64,000 bases of DNA from Eutreptiella sp. 'Long Island Sound 2002' (taxonomy: Eukaryota; Euglenozoa; Euglenophyceae; Eutreptiales; Eutreptiaceae). Position numbers and translations under genes: made by a program. Location of the stretch: the NCBI GenBank assembly GCA_964036045.1, contig OZ038400.1, positions 17,204,950 to 17,268,949 of the forward strand, given 5' to 3'. How positions within the stretch are numbered: position 1 is the first letter of the stretch; each line of letters begins with the position of its first letter. Of the stretch, positions 50,173 through 63,402 are shown one piece after another. Below the pieces are notes generated by a model. The model did no database searches and had not been told where the DNA came from. It was given only the letters and a program-made list of their open reading frames with translations.

Positions 50173-51601
50173 TTAGTTTCGCTTCTTACGCTGGGACATA
50201 GTCTCAGCACGGGTTAGGAGCTGCCCCTCGTTGTTCTCAACGAGGTAAGTGCGGAAGATGGGGTTGATACTCCCATCTGGTTGTATGAAGGCTGACATAG
50301 GTTCCCAGGTCGCCTCAGATAACCCATAGCCATCCCACAGGGTTAGGAATTTCCAGCCCTGTTTATACTCGTGGCGAGCAATACCTGCAACCACGTAGTA
50401 ACTATCGACTGCCATCTCATCGGCAGTCATCTCTTCGAGTTCGTCTGCCTCCTCTGGACTGGCAGCGTTCTCTAGGTCTATACGCTCAACCTCACTGTCG
50501 CTGAGGCGCCACTCATCCCAAGACAAGTCGTCAGAGGAGTGATAGTGCCTCAACTGCTTAGGTGCACACAGCAGTTCACCACCTAGACGTGGACTGCACC
50601 TGACATGGATCCTGGATCCATCTATCCTGATGATACGATAGGGTCCAAAATAAGGGTCCTGTAGGCAGTTACGTGGCCAGGAGGGTAGGCGTGAATGGTG
50701 TACCGAAACAAGGTCACCAACCTTGAAGCTGGCAGGTCGCCGTAGGCGGTTCCGTCGGCTCTTTTCACGTTCACGAATGTGTCTCAGGTTAGTACCAGCC
50801 TGGTTAGCCAGAGACTGCCTGTGTTCCAGCCAATCTCCCACAGGGCTCTTGAAGTCCTCAGGAAAGGGGGTTTTGAAGAACCAAGCAGGTCGTCCTCCAT
50901 GGAACAGTTCGTGGGGGGTGAAACCCGTAGAAGAGCTCCGCTGTGAGTTCATGGTCAGCACTGCCCAGGGCACTAGGCGTACCCAGTCCTTGGTGCGCTC
51001 CTGTTTCATCAGGATTCTTAAGTTTTGCTCCACCACACGGTTCTGTCTCTCACAGAGAGGGTTAGACGTGTGGGTATAGGGCACACCTGTGGTTACCTCC
51101 ACGTTGAGGGCATTTAGCACTCGTTTGTACCACCCAGTGTCACTGCGGATGCGTAAATCCTCATCAGAGTGCACCTGCTTAGGTGCTCCATAGGGTTCGA
51201 ACCATTGTTCGACCAACATTTTCACAGTCTGCTCACCTGTGATTTTCTTACTGCAAGGGAACACACGGGTGAAACGAGATAGACCACAGGTGACCACGAG
51301 GCAACTATCATAGCCGCCAAAGCGTGGTAGGCCGTGGATGAAATCCACATAGAGAAGAGAGTTAGCACAATAGGGTATGGGTAAGCTGGAGATCAGGCCC
51401 CTATCCCTACTGTCGCTCTGCTTGCTGGCATGACAGCCACAAGCATCCACAATGGTCTGCATACGCGACCTCGGTTCAGTCTGAGTTAGACTAGAGTAGA
51501 AACATTCACGGAAGAAGTCCACTGAGCGATTAGCGCCAGTGTGACCAGAACTGAGATGGGACCACTGTAGGCACCCATCCAGTCGTGCCTCAGGCACCAC
51601 A
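50173..51601 (-). pseudogene. pol: Duplicated C-terminal fragment of D pol
   Basis: 475 residues identical to the end of the full D pol (53669-55097): integrase finger, DDE core, GPY motif and chromodomain, ending in TAA. The 5' end is the tandem duplication junction, so it is a partial copy and not a gene. Confidence 0.92.
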
Positions 51602-52124
51602 ATTCGTCCATAATTCTCCCATTCCTGCCTCTGCAGATACCCACGCGCAGCCTCGCTGAGTAGGCCGTGTTCGGGCCGAAACGCAGGTGCCTGGAGAGAC
51701 TGAGCAGAACCAAGACCCCACCAAGGGGCAATTTTAATTTTCTTTCGACTCCCTTCGCCCTAAGACAGGTCACAGGTCGCCAGCAGGTTTACGAGAACCC
51801 ATGCGAGTGTGTATAATGTGTCTTGCGTTGGGTTTGTGTCGACGCTGCGTCTTGGAGGGAGGGATGCATATGCACATGTTTGGCATGCTCCCAATCTAAC
51901 CCAACCAAGCCACAGGAGCCCCGGCAGCGCCATGAGCGCTGAGTCTTCTGTAGGATATGTTACAAACAGAGCAGCAAAAGAGCGCCAGCCATGGTGAGCG
52001 CTCATTTTTCAGTGTGAGGGAAACTGTAGGTATTTTAAAGTAGATGTGGAAACCTAGGAAAGGCCAAGAAAAATTCCCTTTTTCCTAAAATGCGACAGTG
52101 CTGGCCACCACAGCACAAGGGGGG

Positions 52125-52885
52125 AGTAAGAAAAAGTGCTTTTCCTTTGCTTTGAGGCATACTCTAGTTGTATTAGAGATGCACTGAGCATCCATGCATT
52201 TTAATCTTAGTATTGGTCCAACCAAAACTGGTGATAACACATTTTGACCTATGGAACCAAACACCCAATCAGGATATGGAGTGGACCCCTTAATCCCCTT
52301 TCAATGTGAAGCTATGCATCTTTCCTGAGTTGACTGAGCACTGACATATCTAAAGTAGAGCCTATGAATTTATCTATGTTTTTCCATTAAATCTTAGCTC
52401 TTTTTGAGAGGTCCTGGGTTCAATTCCTGGTCAGCCTAGCTAAGTAGGAAGATCCCATGTGACATGGCAGTGACCTCATCGCCACATACCATGCCACCTC
52501 AGCACATATGGGACCCAAAACAAAGAGTGCACATCTCCTGAGATGGCACTATGGAGAGAGAGTGACCATGGGGCAGTTTTCTAACTCTTTTCGGAAAACA
52601 CTTCAGCTATCTTTGTGAATATGCATTCATTTGTGACCTGAGTTGCAGTTTCTGTGAATATCCAATCATCTTTCACTGTTTACACTGCAGCCCTTCATGC
52701 TTTGATCCTGAATTACCTTCTCCTTGCACACTTCTGGCTTGGGCTATCCTCGATTGACTTGGACTTACTATATTTCAATAAACAAAAGCTTTTCATCTCC
52801 CAAATCAAGCAGCAGGACACCCTACAGCAACAGCAAGCAGCAGGAGAAGCAAAAACACAGTGCTGAAAACACTATAAACTTTTCT
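52125..52885 (+). repeat. Duplicated B' 3' LTR with 36-bp deletion
   Basis: Second copy of 48593-49389. The deletion removes the A-box side of the tRNA-like module, from just after CTTAGCT to the anticodon-like loop. It is followed by the copied GCTTT. Confidence 0.9.
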
Positions 52886-53668
52886 GCTTTTCCTCGTGGG
52901 CAGGGGAGTGCGTTAGCTTTTGGCCTGTAGCAAAAATGGGCGTTTTGTATGCCCTTAGCACACTTGGCCACCCCTCCCCTCTAGTAGGTAGTGCTTTTGC
53001 CGTCTTCCCCCAAGGATAGGCGCCAGCACAGAAATTGGGCGCCATAGGAGTGGTAATAGTACCTGATTAGGACCTTCGGTCCGACGTCAGCGAAGCCCGG
53101 TCTCCGGGAGCCACGCTGGGGAGAGAAGTGAGACACACACAGACATACGTAGCACACATAGGGGTATGGTAAACCCTGTAAGGAAGGGTAGAACCCCATG
53201 GGTCTGGACCAGTCAGGGGTCCTAACTGTGGGCTCGCTTGTCCCCAAGGAGGGAAGACACACCCTGCCTCATAACACCTTGCTTGTCATTCCCCCCTGGT
53301 GTAGTAAGCCACCGTTCTTCGTTGGCTCCCCAAGGTCATTACATCAGGGCAGCTCCCATGCAACACATGGTCAACAAGGCATACACTCGCTGGGTGGCTG
53401 CAATCCTGATAAGCGGCCACCTGGCTCACGCTGGAAACCATAGGCATGGGTCTGCAGGGCACAGACAGGGTCAGTGCAGTGCTCAGTAAGCAGTAGTCTG
53501 TAAAAAAAAACCAATGGCCTTCAGCCAGGGAGTGGTTGTCACGGGGGGCTAACGGTCCTGTCCTGCGATGCAATGCGGGGCAACTGTGACAACTGCTCTT
53601 CCACCCATACACAGGCACGTCTGCAGAAGAGTGCTCACTGCACCTGTCAGTAGACTGACACAAGGAAA
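52886..53668 (-). other. Element D 3' UTR (copy in duplication unit 2)
   Basis: Same sequence as 49390-50172. This copy joins the complete D pol. Confidence 0.78.
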
Positions 53669-56600
53669 TTAGTTTCGCTTCTTACGCTGGGACATAGTCT
53701 CAGCACGGGTTAGGAGCTGCCCCTCGTTGTTCTCAACGAGGTAAGTGCGGAAGATGGGGTTGATACTCCCATCTGGTTGTATGAAGGCTGACATAGGTTC
53801 CCAGGTCGCCTCAGATAACCCATAGCCATCCCACAGGGTTAGGAATTTCCAGCCCTGTTTATACTCGTGGCGAGCAATACCTGCAACCACGTAGTAACTA
53901 TCGACTGCCATCTCATCGGCAGTCATCTCTTCGAGTTCGTCTGCCTCCTCTGGACTGGCAGCGTTCTCTAGGTCTATACGCTCAACCTCACTGTCGCTGA
54001 GGCGCCACTCATCCCAAGACAAGTCGTCAGAGGAGTGATAGTGCCTCAACTGCTTAGGTGCACACAGCAGTTCACCACCTAGACGTGGACTGCACCTGAC
54101 ATGGATCCTGGATCCATCTATCCTGATGATACGATAGGGTCCAAAATAAGGGTCCTGTAGGCAGTTACGTGGCCAGGAGGGTAGGCGTGAATGGTGTACC
54201 GAAACAAGGTCACCAACCTTGAAGCTGGCAGGTCGCCGTAGGCGGTTCCGTCGGCTCTTTTCACGTTCACGAATGTGTCTCAGGTTAGTACCAGCCTGGT
54301 TAGCCAGAGACTGCCTGTGTTCCAGCCAATCTCCCACAGGGCTCTTGAAGTCCTCAGGAAAGGGGGTTTTGAAGAACCAAGCAGGTCGTCCTCCATGGAA
54401 CAGTTCGTGGGGGGTGAAACCCGTAGAAGAGCTCCGCTGTGAGTTCATGGTCAGCACTGCCCAGGGCACTAGGCGTACCCAGTCCTTGGTGCGCTCCTGT
54501 TTCATCAGGATTCTTAAGTTTTGCTCCACCACACGGTTCTGTCTCTCACAGAGAGGGTTAGACGTGTGGGTATAGGGCACACCTGTGGTTACCTCCACGT
54601 TGAGGGCATTTAGCACTCGTTTGTACCACCCAGTGTCACTGCGGATGCGTAAATCCTCATCAGAGTGCACCTGCTTAGGTGCTCCATAGGGTTCGAACCA
54701 TTGTTCGACCAACATTTTCACAGTCTGCTCACCTGTGATTTTCTTACTGCAAGGGAACACACGGGTGAAACGAGATAGACCACAGGTGACCACGAGGCAA
54801 CTATCATAGCCGCCAAAGCGTGGTAGGCCGTGGATGAAATCCACATAGAGAAGAGAGTTAGCACAATAGGGTATGGGTAAGCTGGAGATCAGGCCCCTAT
54901 CCCTACTGTCGCTCTGCTTGCTGGCATGACAGCCACAAGCATCCACAATGGTCTGCATACGCGACCTCGGTTCAGTCTGAGTTAGACTAGAGTAGAAACA
55001 TTCACGGAAGAAGTCCACTGAGCGATTAGCGCCAGTGTGACCAGAACTGAGATGGGACCACTGTAGGCACCCATCCAGTCGTGCCTCAGGCACCACAATT
55101 CGGTCCTCGTAGAAGAGGTACTGATTGTTTTTATACCACTGGTGCCCGTCAATGACACGGGGTTCGAGACCAGTGCTGAGGGTTTGGAGAATTTCTTCAT
55201 ACTCTGACTGGTAGTCGGTTAGACTCCAACCATCCAGGATTCCAGCAGTGCGCATGGACAGGTCAAGCTGGACATCCATACGCTGGAAAGCCTCTCTGGC
55301 AAGCGCCTCAGAGCTCTCACCAATAAGCGCATCGAAGTTGTTGCGCGATATATAGTCGGACAGTTCATTCTTTATCCCGGGGATATGATGCACTGTCAGC
55401 CTGAACTGGCTCAGGTAAGTCCACCACCGTTTTAGCTTTGCTTTCTCTGGTGCTGGGCCCTTCTGAAAAGAGTTCACAGGCTCCTGGTCACACAGCCAGA
55501 CAATAGGGTTAGATCCCAGGAGTCGGGATTGTGACGATAGCACCAACATACCGGCCAGGAGTTCCTGGTCATAGGTGCTGTAGTTGGAACGTGCTTGGTT
55601 CCATTTCCAATTCCAGTGTCCCAGTGGCACCAGTCGCCACTCACTGGTAGGATAGTCATGTTGCAACGAACCATCACGGTTCAGTCCAGTACTACGATAA
55701 TGGCAGTGGGTTAGTTCAGCGGGGTTAAGCTCCTGCCATTGGTAGATCGTACCACCCCCCCCTACATCACTGGCATCAGTGATCAGGACTATCTCGCCCT
55801 CAGGGCGGGGCACTCCCAGGCAGTTGGAGGAGGCAATCTTCTTCTTCAACTCCTGGAAACACTCTTCCTCTCTGGAGGTCCACCTCCAGGGAGTAGTTTT
55901 CTTGATTAGGTCAGTGAGGGGTGCAGAGGAGTAAGTAAAATTGTGGATGTGACGCCGATAGAAATTACAGGCGCCCACAAAACTCCTCACATCGTGTAGG
56001 CCCTTCTTAGGGTCATCGCGAATCTGCATGTCCTGTAGGGGCTGCATCTTAGACGCGGCTGGTTTCCACCAGCCATACCCCACGTCGAAACCCAAATACT
56101 CCATCTCCTCTTTCATAAACTCACATTTTTCGAGTTTGATTCGGAGATGGTTTTCTTGACAGACAATGAAAAATTCACGGAGGAGAAGGACATGGTCCTC
56201 TTTGGTATTAGTACCCAAACTCACGTCGTCGATGTGAGCCTCCATTTCTGCACCCCGAGAAATCAACTCTTGTACTAGAGGCCTGCGCCTCAGTATGTAC
56301 AAAATTTTGTTCATAAGCTCTTGAAAGAGTGCTGGGGCATTAGCCACCCCGAAAGGCATAACGTTCCACTTGAAGACACGACCCTTAGGGGTTATAAAGG
56401 CCAACAGCTCCTGAGCTGCGGCGGTTAGGTCCACCTGCCAGAAACCAGAGCGTTTGTCCATTTTGGTTTTGTACCTGCATTTGGCAATACGCTCCACGGT
56501 GTTTTCCATGTTAGGAATACTCCCTGAGTGGTTCTGGGTTTTCTTGTTGACCTCACCATAGTCTACAACCAGACGTAGGGCAGTCGACCCTGGTTTGGCA

Positions 56601-58453
56601 ACAAGGAAACAGGGACTGCAGTGATGGGGATAGTCCCCGTGCTTATACTCTTCAACGAGGCCAGCATCAATGCATTCCTGGATCTGGCGCTCGATTTCTT
56701 CAACCTGTTCCTGTGGAGCGGGATAGGGACGACCCCTCACTGGCGTCTTTTCAAATTCTGGTTTCAATTTCAGGTCCATCTGGACCAGTTTTTTACAAGA
56801 AAGGGGAGGCGGCAAGGCGCCGAACACCTCCTCATAGGTTATAAGCAGTTTCTTCAGACGGGGGTCAAGGTTAAGACTCTCGAGTTTCTGAAGGAAATCC
56901 TCCTCAGCATGGAGGTTGCTTTTTCCATGTTCTTTCATTTTCTGCCGATCAGCAGTTTCGGCAGGTACAGAACCATCGTCCCACTCAGGGGGACATTGCT
57001 GCCCATAGTGCAGAGAATACACTAGAGGTATCTCAGGATCAGGCAGCGTATAGGACTCATCGTCCTCCTCAGACCAGATGGAGGATTTCCAGGTCTGTCT
57101 GAGGTATTGCAGCCGCTCTTGGCGCTCAATACCTTCGGCCTTCAGGTACAACAGCCGCCGGAGTTCCTGAGTGTCATGCTCAGACAATGGCATGTTATTA
57201 GCAGCAGGCCGCGCCAGAGCATCAGCACTCCGGGCCACGGGTTCACCTGTGTGCATAGGCTGCATGTGTAGCACTAGCTTCCCAACAGGGGAAGCGGGTT
57301 CAGAGGTTGACTCTATGTCTACCTCCTCTAGCAACAGCTAGGCTAGGAAGGCACTATGTTTTAGGTCAACACAGCTGGGATCAATAGAAGGAATAGTGCT
57401 GGCGATCTCAGACAGTTGGTCGTCAGCATCCTCTTTTACAGCTGCAATTTCCAGATAGTCATCGGGAGACTCACACCCTGTAAGTGTGGCAGATAGGTGC
57501 TCAGGAGATCGATTTTTGAGATCATAAAGGGTCAGGCCACGATTTTCGGCCATGACCTCTTTCAGTAGCACCTGGTCTAGGTCACACAGGGGTACAGGAT
57601 TGAGAGATCCATCCACAATGGACAGGAAACTGGCCCACTCAGGGGCCTGCATAGCTGTGTCTGAGTCCTCAGGCACATAGATGGGGCCGTCGGGGAGTTG
57701 CACTCTTCCCACGGTCATTCGATCTAGCATACGGCGCCAGTAAGCATGTTCACCAGAGCAACCCCAGTCAGGGGTGCACATAACAACCCTTCCTCCCTCA
57801 TAAGCGATTTTGGTTAGAACCTTCGTGAGCAGGGAGAAGAGAGGGTTAGCATACGCTAGGCCCATTGCTTTCCAGAAGAAACGGAAAGCATTGTTCAGTT
57901 GTTTCGAGCAGTACAACTGCATGATGTGCTGTTGTTGGCTCGCAAACAATTCCACCTGGATGTCATCCGGGTTTACCTGAAGGGCCGCCAGTCCATTTTC
58001 AAGAACATGACGGGCCAATTGGTAGTTTTCAGTACGATAGTTAGTCTTGGATGCGTAGCGCAGCCCAGACTCTTTTCGTCCTGACAGCTCCAAAGGTACG
58101 GAGAATAGCCCACTGCCAAAGTCGCAGTGCAAAGAATAGGGGCGCTGGAGGGACAGCATTTTTACCTGGGGGTTTCTTCGTAGGAAGTCGGTGCCAATGA
58201 CGATGTCAAAGGCGTCAGTGTCCAACACTCTGCAGTGTTGGGTCACGGTTTCGTCGCCCAGACATATAGTCACATCGACCCCCCCCAAGGAATGGATGGT
58301 ACGCCCATCCCCTACTCTTATGGCCACGGTCTTAGTTTCCTTGAAAGTCTTTAGCAGGCGCCGGGCCAGTATGGAAAGTGTTGCACCGGTGTCAAGCACC
58401 GCTCGAAAAACCTGATCCCTGATTTTCACGAGGATCCAGAAAACCAAGTCCTC
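53669..58453 (-). pseudogene. pol: D pol with one in-frame TAG
   Basis: One frame from just after the gag stops to a TAA at 53671-53669, broken only by TAG at 57340-57338, where B has a Gln codon. The upstream piece (58447-57341) has protease DTGA and the Dam/DIRS-like domain (VELFAS, a degenerate NPLF, then MCTPDWG and AYW). The downstream piece (57337-53669, ~1221 residues from 57334) has RT with HIDD, RNase H, integrase and chromodomain. A single stop suggests recent decay or suppression. Confidence 0.88.
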
Positions 58454-58474
58454 CTATTCGGAGCCGCCCCCCTA
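58454..58474 (-). other. Two in-frame TAG codons between D gag and pol
   Basis: Gag ends at TAG (58474-58472), followed by GGG GGC GGC TCC GAA and a second TAG (58456-58454), then the protease in the same frame. The first has the UAG-GG context of A. A double stop would lower readthrough unless one is a later mutation. Confidence 0.75.
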
Positions 58475-60681
58475 CTCCTCATCAGGGAACTTGACTTCCA
58501 CCCCTGCAGCAATGAAGGACTTGGTCATCCAGGCCAAGCGCCTCTTCTTGGAATTATTCTCCTCAGGGGTAGCGTTATCCCCTTGGGGGCGCTTCTTGGG
58601 GTCACCTGCGGCAGGAGCGGGTGTAGCAGCAGGAGTGGGTGTAGCAACGGGCGCTGATGAGCGCCTCTGGGGGTTAGGGGGTCCATTTTTGCCACCCCCC
58701 TTGCCACCTCCTTTACCACCTTTATCCCCATTCGGGGGATTTCTGGCGGGCGTTTGGGTCTTCTGGCGTTCCGCCTCCTGACGCTTGAGTTTGTCACTCT
58801 CGCGTTTCTTGATGTGGCATTCGTCCTCGTAGTGACGATGTTTGCCACAGTAACCACAGGTGATGGTACACCTGAAATGGTCCTGATGGGTCACAGGTTT
58901 CCCATCTTTGGTATGCTGCTGACGTTTCATCTGCAGCATACAGCCACTGCGGAGATCGCAGTCAGAGGCATGACAAGGTCCCCCCTTGTCATTGACAGGT
59001 TTGCAGTAGAACAGGGGGGGTGTACCTGCATCACGTTTAGCCTCATTCATGGCACGTAGGTTACCCCTCCCTTTACCACCTCCCTGGTTGGTGTTAGTGG
59101 GATTTTTAGGCCCTTTCCCTTCGCCACGTTCGGGGGTAGGGTACCACCTCGACCCAAATGCTTCTTGAGGAATTTCTCCATGTGGGAGTCATTCTCTCTC
59201 TCAAGAGCTAGCTCAATCAAGAGGTCCACCAGTTCATCGTACGAGTGGGTCCTGCTCTTCCTCTCAGAGGTGGAGCGGCAATCATCCCACGTACGTTGGG
59301 GGATCTTACTCATGAGCCACAGGTGGGGCTCAGTGGCTCCGTAGGAGCCCACGTTCATCCTCGAAAACAAGTACTCCAAGTCGCACACATATTCAGAAAT
59401 TCGCGCAGCGGATGGAAACTCAGGGAGCATACGTAGCTCCTCGATCTATGTGCGTGCGCTGAGGTCAGTCTCATAGACTGGGAACGTTTTTTCCAACCTC
59501 AGGAGTACCTCTGCCCAGGTAGAACAGGTTTTCACAATTTGTTTCACCTGTTTTTGCAGAAATTTCTTTTTGCATGAGCGTTTCAGCAGTGAGCATTTGG
59601 TGGCCACATCCACATGGGATTGGCCAGTCAGCAAAAGGAACTCTGCAAATTCTTCTGCCCATTCGGGCAGATTTTTGGGGTCGAACTCCGGCAGTTCCAG
59701 CTGGATGTTCGCCTGGGCAATAGGTCTGCCCGTCTTCCCACCCCCCGGAGTTAGGCGTGAAGGCGACAAGTCGGCAAGAGGTGCCAGGGCTGACAGCCCT
59801 CTTTTCTCAATCTCTGTGACAGGCACATCTTGTAGTTCAGCCATGGGCACAGTCCTGGCACGGGGGTGAAAGGGGCTGGGGCAGGTGACCTTAGGCAACA
59901 GCCTTGAGACCCTTGATCTCTTAAGATCTTCGGCCGGGGTACTCAGTCCTGGAGAGAGAGAGGGTAACTCTGGCTTAATGGGTAAGGGTTCTGCAATACC
60001 CAGTTTAGCCTTAATGGCCTCCGATAGGGCCGTCACATCTGGATCTTCTGATCCAGACAGGAGTTTGGCCAACAGCTCGGCCGTATGATCCAGGGCACCG
60101 TAGGTTGGCCTTGGATGATGTTGTTCCTCAACTCGAGTCGGGCCCACTTTGGGAGCCCTTGGGGTTGGACAACATGCTCTTGGATACTCAGGTCTTGGTC
60201 GTCTTGGCAGGGATGCAGTCTCGGCTCTGTCGGACGGCGGGCCAGAGTGCGCGTAGGACCCTAGGTCTGTACGTGGTCTGGATCCATGTACTGCCAACGG
60301 CTCCTCTCCATCTTCTCCACGAATGGATTTGTAGTACTCCTCATGGAGGATGTATTCATCCATTTTCTTCCTCAGTTCCTCATACTCCTCAGGGCCTTCA
60401 ATCGCTATTGAGGATGAAGCCGGACAGTTGGATCTGGATACTGAGGCTGCTACACGTCTGTGGAGATGACTGAAGCTGTCTCCACCGTGGGCCGCTAAGG
60501 CCTCGGTGGTAAGGCCTTTATTTTCTTCCGCCCTTCTGTGTTCTGGATCTCCTTGGGACCCAGATGCGCCACTGAGATGTTGTGGAGCTCGGTAAGGTGG
60601 TTCACTCATAGGGTGAGCCATGCTGCCCATTTGCACTTGGACAGTTCTGATGGGCCAGGTCCTGACGCTTGGCGTGGACAT
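58472..60681 (-). pseudogene. gag: D gag, broken by a TAG and a frameshift
   Basis: ATG at 60681 (the frame is open from 60714). A Pro/Ser-rich N-terminus, then a capsid-like region homologous to B gag. TAG at 59448-59446 lies where B has a Glu codon. A frame change near 59130-59145 lies in a run of five C, consistent with loss of one C. The last ~190 residues are in the new frame with a CX2CX4HX4C zinc knuckle (C65, C68, H73, C78 of the ORF starting at 59050) and a Gly/Lys tail. Either true decay or a homopolymer sequencing error explains the shift. Confidence 0.85.
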
Positions 60682-60752
60682 GATGAACTTGTTGATGAGC
60701 TTTGTGTGCTGCACTTCTTCTCAGGGTCTGTTCAAAAGGTCACAAGGGACTG

Positions 60753-60763
60753 TCTCTGCTACC
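60753..60763 (-). other. Primer-binding site of element D
   Basis: Minus strand GGTAGCAGAGA directly after the LTR, one mismatch to the iMet-type site of B and A. Confidence 0.65.
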
Positions 60764-61472
60764 GGAAAGATGTCCTTGATTTATGCCCTAGATATTTTGA
60801 TGAAATCCTGCAGGTTTTGTAGTTGAAAACCCAAACCAAAGCAGCAAGTAGAGCAAGAACAGGATGTGGATCGAATCAATGATTGGTTTTGGAATCCAGT
60901 GTAACACAGAAGGGCTGCAGATAGACAAAGCAGGTTTATACACAAAGATTCAATCACAAATGGATAATACAAAAGATTTTAAATGAAAATTGGTCTGACT
61001 CTTGCCTCAGAGATAGCATTAGGCACTTCGTGTGCACTCTTTTGGGTGAAATGGTGCTGGTTAGGAATGTGGGGCATAGATGTCAGGACCACACAGAAAA
61101 TGACTTGGCCAAGCAACTGAATTCAGAAACGGTTACAAAGTAGGACCACAATAAGTGGTAGAAACAATTGAGTATAGGGGTCTTGGGGTGGGAGACCACT
61201 AGGCTTAACCTCCAAGGCCTAAAGCATGAAATGCCTATTTTATTTCGGTATATCCTCCATGAAGGAAGGTACCTCCGCTCAGTTGAGTGGTAGGGGTGAA
61301 CTTCATGGGGGGCTAGGGTCACAACCCTAGTTACTTTTAGAAAGTGTACTTTAGGCTACAAAAGAGAGATAAAAACACTTAAGTTTGTTTTAGCATCAAC
61401 AAAAGGGTTTTAAGGGGGGCTTGGCCTGGATCAAGCCCTCCAAGAAAGACATGGCAGTGACTTTTTCTTACT
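60764..61472 (-). repeat. 5' LTR of element D (~709 bp)
   Basis: The minus-strand start AGTAAGAAAAAGT matches the B-family LTR start, and the end abuts the primer-binding site. The interior is diverged. There is no second copy in the window, so the ends are inferred from family resemblance. Confidence 0.7.
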
Positions 61473-61723
61473 CCGCGGGATTGGAAATGCACGACAGTGC
61501 AACGTCGTGTGGAGCGGTCTGAGCAGCCACGTACAGCAGCTGGAACATTGGTGCACGGCATGTTCAATGACGGCTAGTACGAGGGCCCGGCCAGTGCTGG
61601 TACTGTTGAATTCCGCGATGGAAGAAGATTTTCCTGAAGCCGCATCCGCACCTGGCATGCAGCTAGCGACCACTAAGGTCAGCTAACTAAACTATTGTGA
61701 TAATATATTTCAGTATTGTTTTT
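61473..61723. other. Flanking DNA right of element D
   Basis: No gene, repeat or RNA recognised; this is probably the sequence into which D inserted. Confidence 0.5.
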
Positions 61724-62047
<324 letters not shown>

Positions 62048-63402
62048 TCATAGTCATAGTCATAACCACTTATCATGCCGTCTACTGGAGTTACCGGGCA
62101 TCTCGCGCCGACAGGTGGTTCCTGCCTCGCTCGATCCCGTGGGTCCCAGGGCTGCCTGAGGTGGCCCACAGCATGACGGAGGACCCAGAGGACCGGGGAT
62201 ACCGGTCAACCAGGCTTTGGGGGCAGTGGCAACTGCAAAGCGTTAGCATTAGCAACGGCGACGGACGCTGGTCCGTTTGTTCGCCGGGGGTAAGGGGGCA
62301 AGGCAAAGCAGCGCAGCAGCATCGCAACAAGCAGAAAGCAAGGGCACCTCTGTCCGTCGCAATGCAGCAACCAAGGGACAAAGCAGCACGCATGCGGCGA
62401 AGCGAGAGCTGACCCTCCATCGTTCACGTTGCCCCGACACCCAACACCCATGACCCCACGTAATCCATTGTCGTCCGCGTCCTCGAAACTGCCCACCACC
62501 CCTGACTCCACGTTACCCTCTGCCAGCACGCACTAGCCTGTATGTGCACAGCCAGGATTTCTGGGAGGCTCCAGCCTAGCCTGGCCCTCAGCTGTCATCG
62601 CCCCCATGTCTCCACATTGTACGCCATCTTCCCACCGCACCAGCCCCCTAGTATAGTACAGAAACACGTTACCAACTCCACGTCCCCGTGGCCCCGTGCT
62701 GCCCCCATACCCCAGATATATACCATGCTGGCACCCCATGTCAGGGGCCAGCGCCGAATCTGCTTCGAGGTAACCACTTGCCCACATATAATATATCTTG
62801 AGGGTCTACAGGGGGGGACGCCGGCCGCTACGCGACGGGAGTGGCGCAACCCGTGAATATCGCTGGCTGGGATTCGGGCTGGTGGGTGCCGTAGCTTGGT
62901 TATCGACCCCCTGTAGGGGTACCCACCAGAGGCTCGCCCCGGGCCGTGGTTGCCAGGTGCACCTCATCTGGCCCACATACAATGCCCTGGCGCCTACCCT
63001 TGACCCCTACCTGCACTGATTGGCCAGCTTCCGTGGTTGCGCCTCTTCCGCCACAGCAGCGGCCAGGCCGCAGGTTCGGCCCCCACCGACGACGTGGCGA
63101 GCCTACTTATAGCATTGGCCCGCGCGTCACCCCCCGGACCACTCAGCACGCCGCTCCCCTGCCCTCCTCGCCTCTAGCCGACCAAACTGGTGCCCCCCAG
63201 GGGAAAGCTGTTACAGTGGTGAGGCGACTGCATACTCTTCACTATGCCACCTGCGAGTCGCCACGACACTCACCACTGCAACCACAAGGCCATGGTCAGA
63301 GGTTAGACTATGTACATGCCCGCAGGCACGGTCCCTCTAGTTTGTTAACGGGGCCAGGGGATGCCCCCGCGCTCCCCCTGAGTTGTTAGAGGGGTCAGGG
63401 GG
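62048..63402. other. GC-rich DNA without recognisable genes
   Basis: Starts with a short TCATAG triplication. Only short overlapping ORFs with no conserved motif follow. No tRNA or repeat family recognised. Confidence 0.5.

Larger units (their letters stand above)
48070..51601. repeat. Tandem duplication, unit 1 (3532 bp)
   Basis: Repeated at 51602-55097. It contains the B' 3' UTR end, the B' 3' LTR, and the adjoining D 3' UTR and pol C-terminus. The copies are virtually identical except for a 36-bp deletion in unit 2. The junction has 5-bp microhomology ATTCG (51602-51606). Confidence 0.93.
51602..55097. repeat. Tandem duplication, unit 2 (3496 bp)
   Basis: Copy of 48070-51601. It lacks 36 bp within the LTR tRNA-like module (deletion point ~52399) and is otherwise nearly identical. 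Confidence 0.93.
53669..61472 (-). mobile_element. Element D, decayed Ty3/gypsy chromodomain retrotransposon
   Basis: Minus strand: 5' LTR, primer-binding site, gag, pol; the 3' UTR continues leftward, split by B' and B, with its 3' LTR outside the window. Related to the B family (same LTR start AGTAAGAAAAAGT and same domain order) but clearly diverged in protein. Gag has one in-frame TAG and one frameshift, and pol has one in-frame TAG. It is the oldest layer of the nest. CCGCG (61473-61477) would be its target duplication. Confidence 0.88.
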
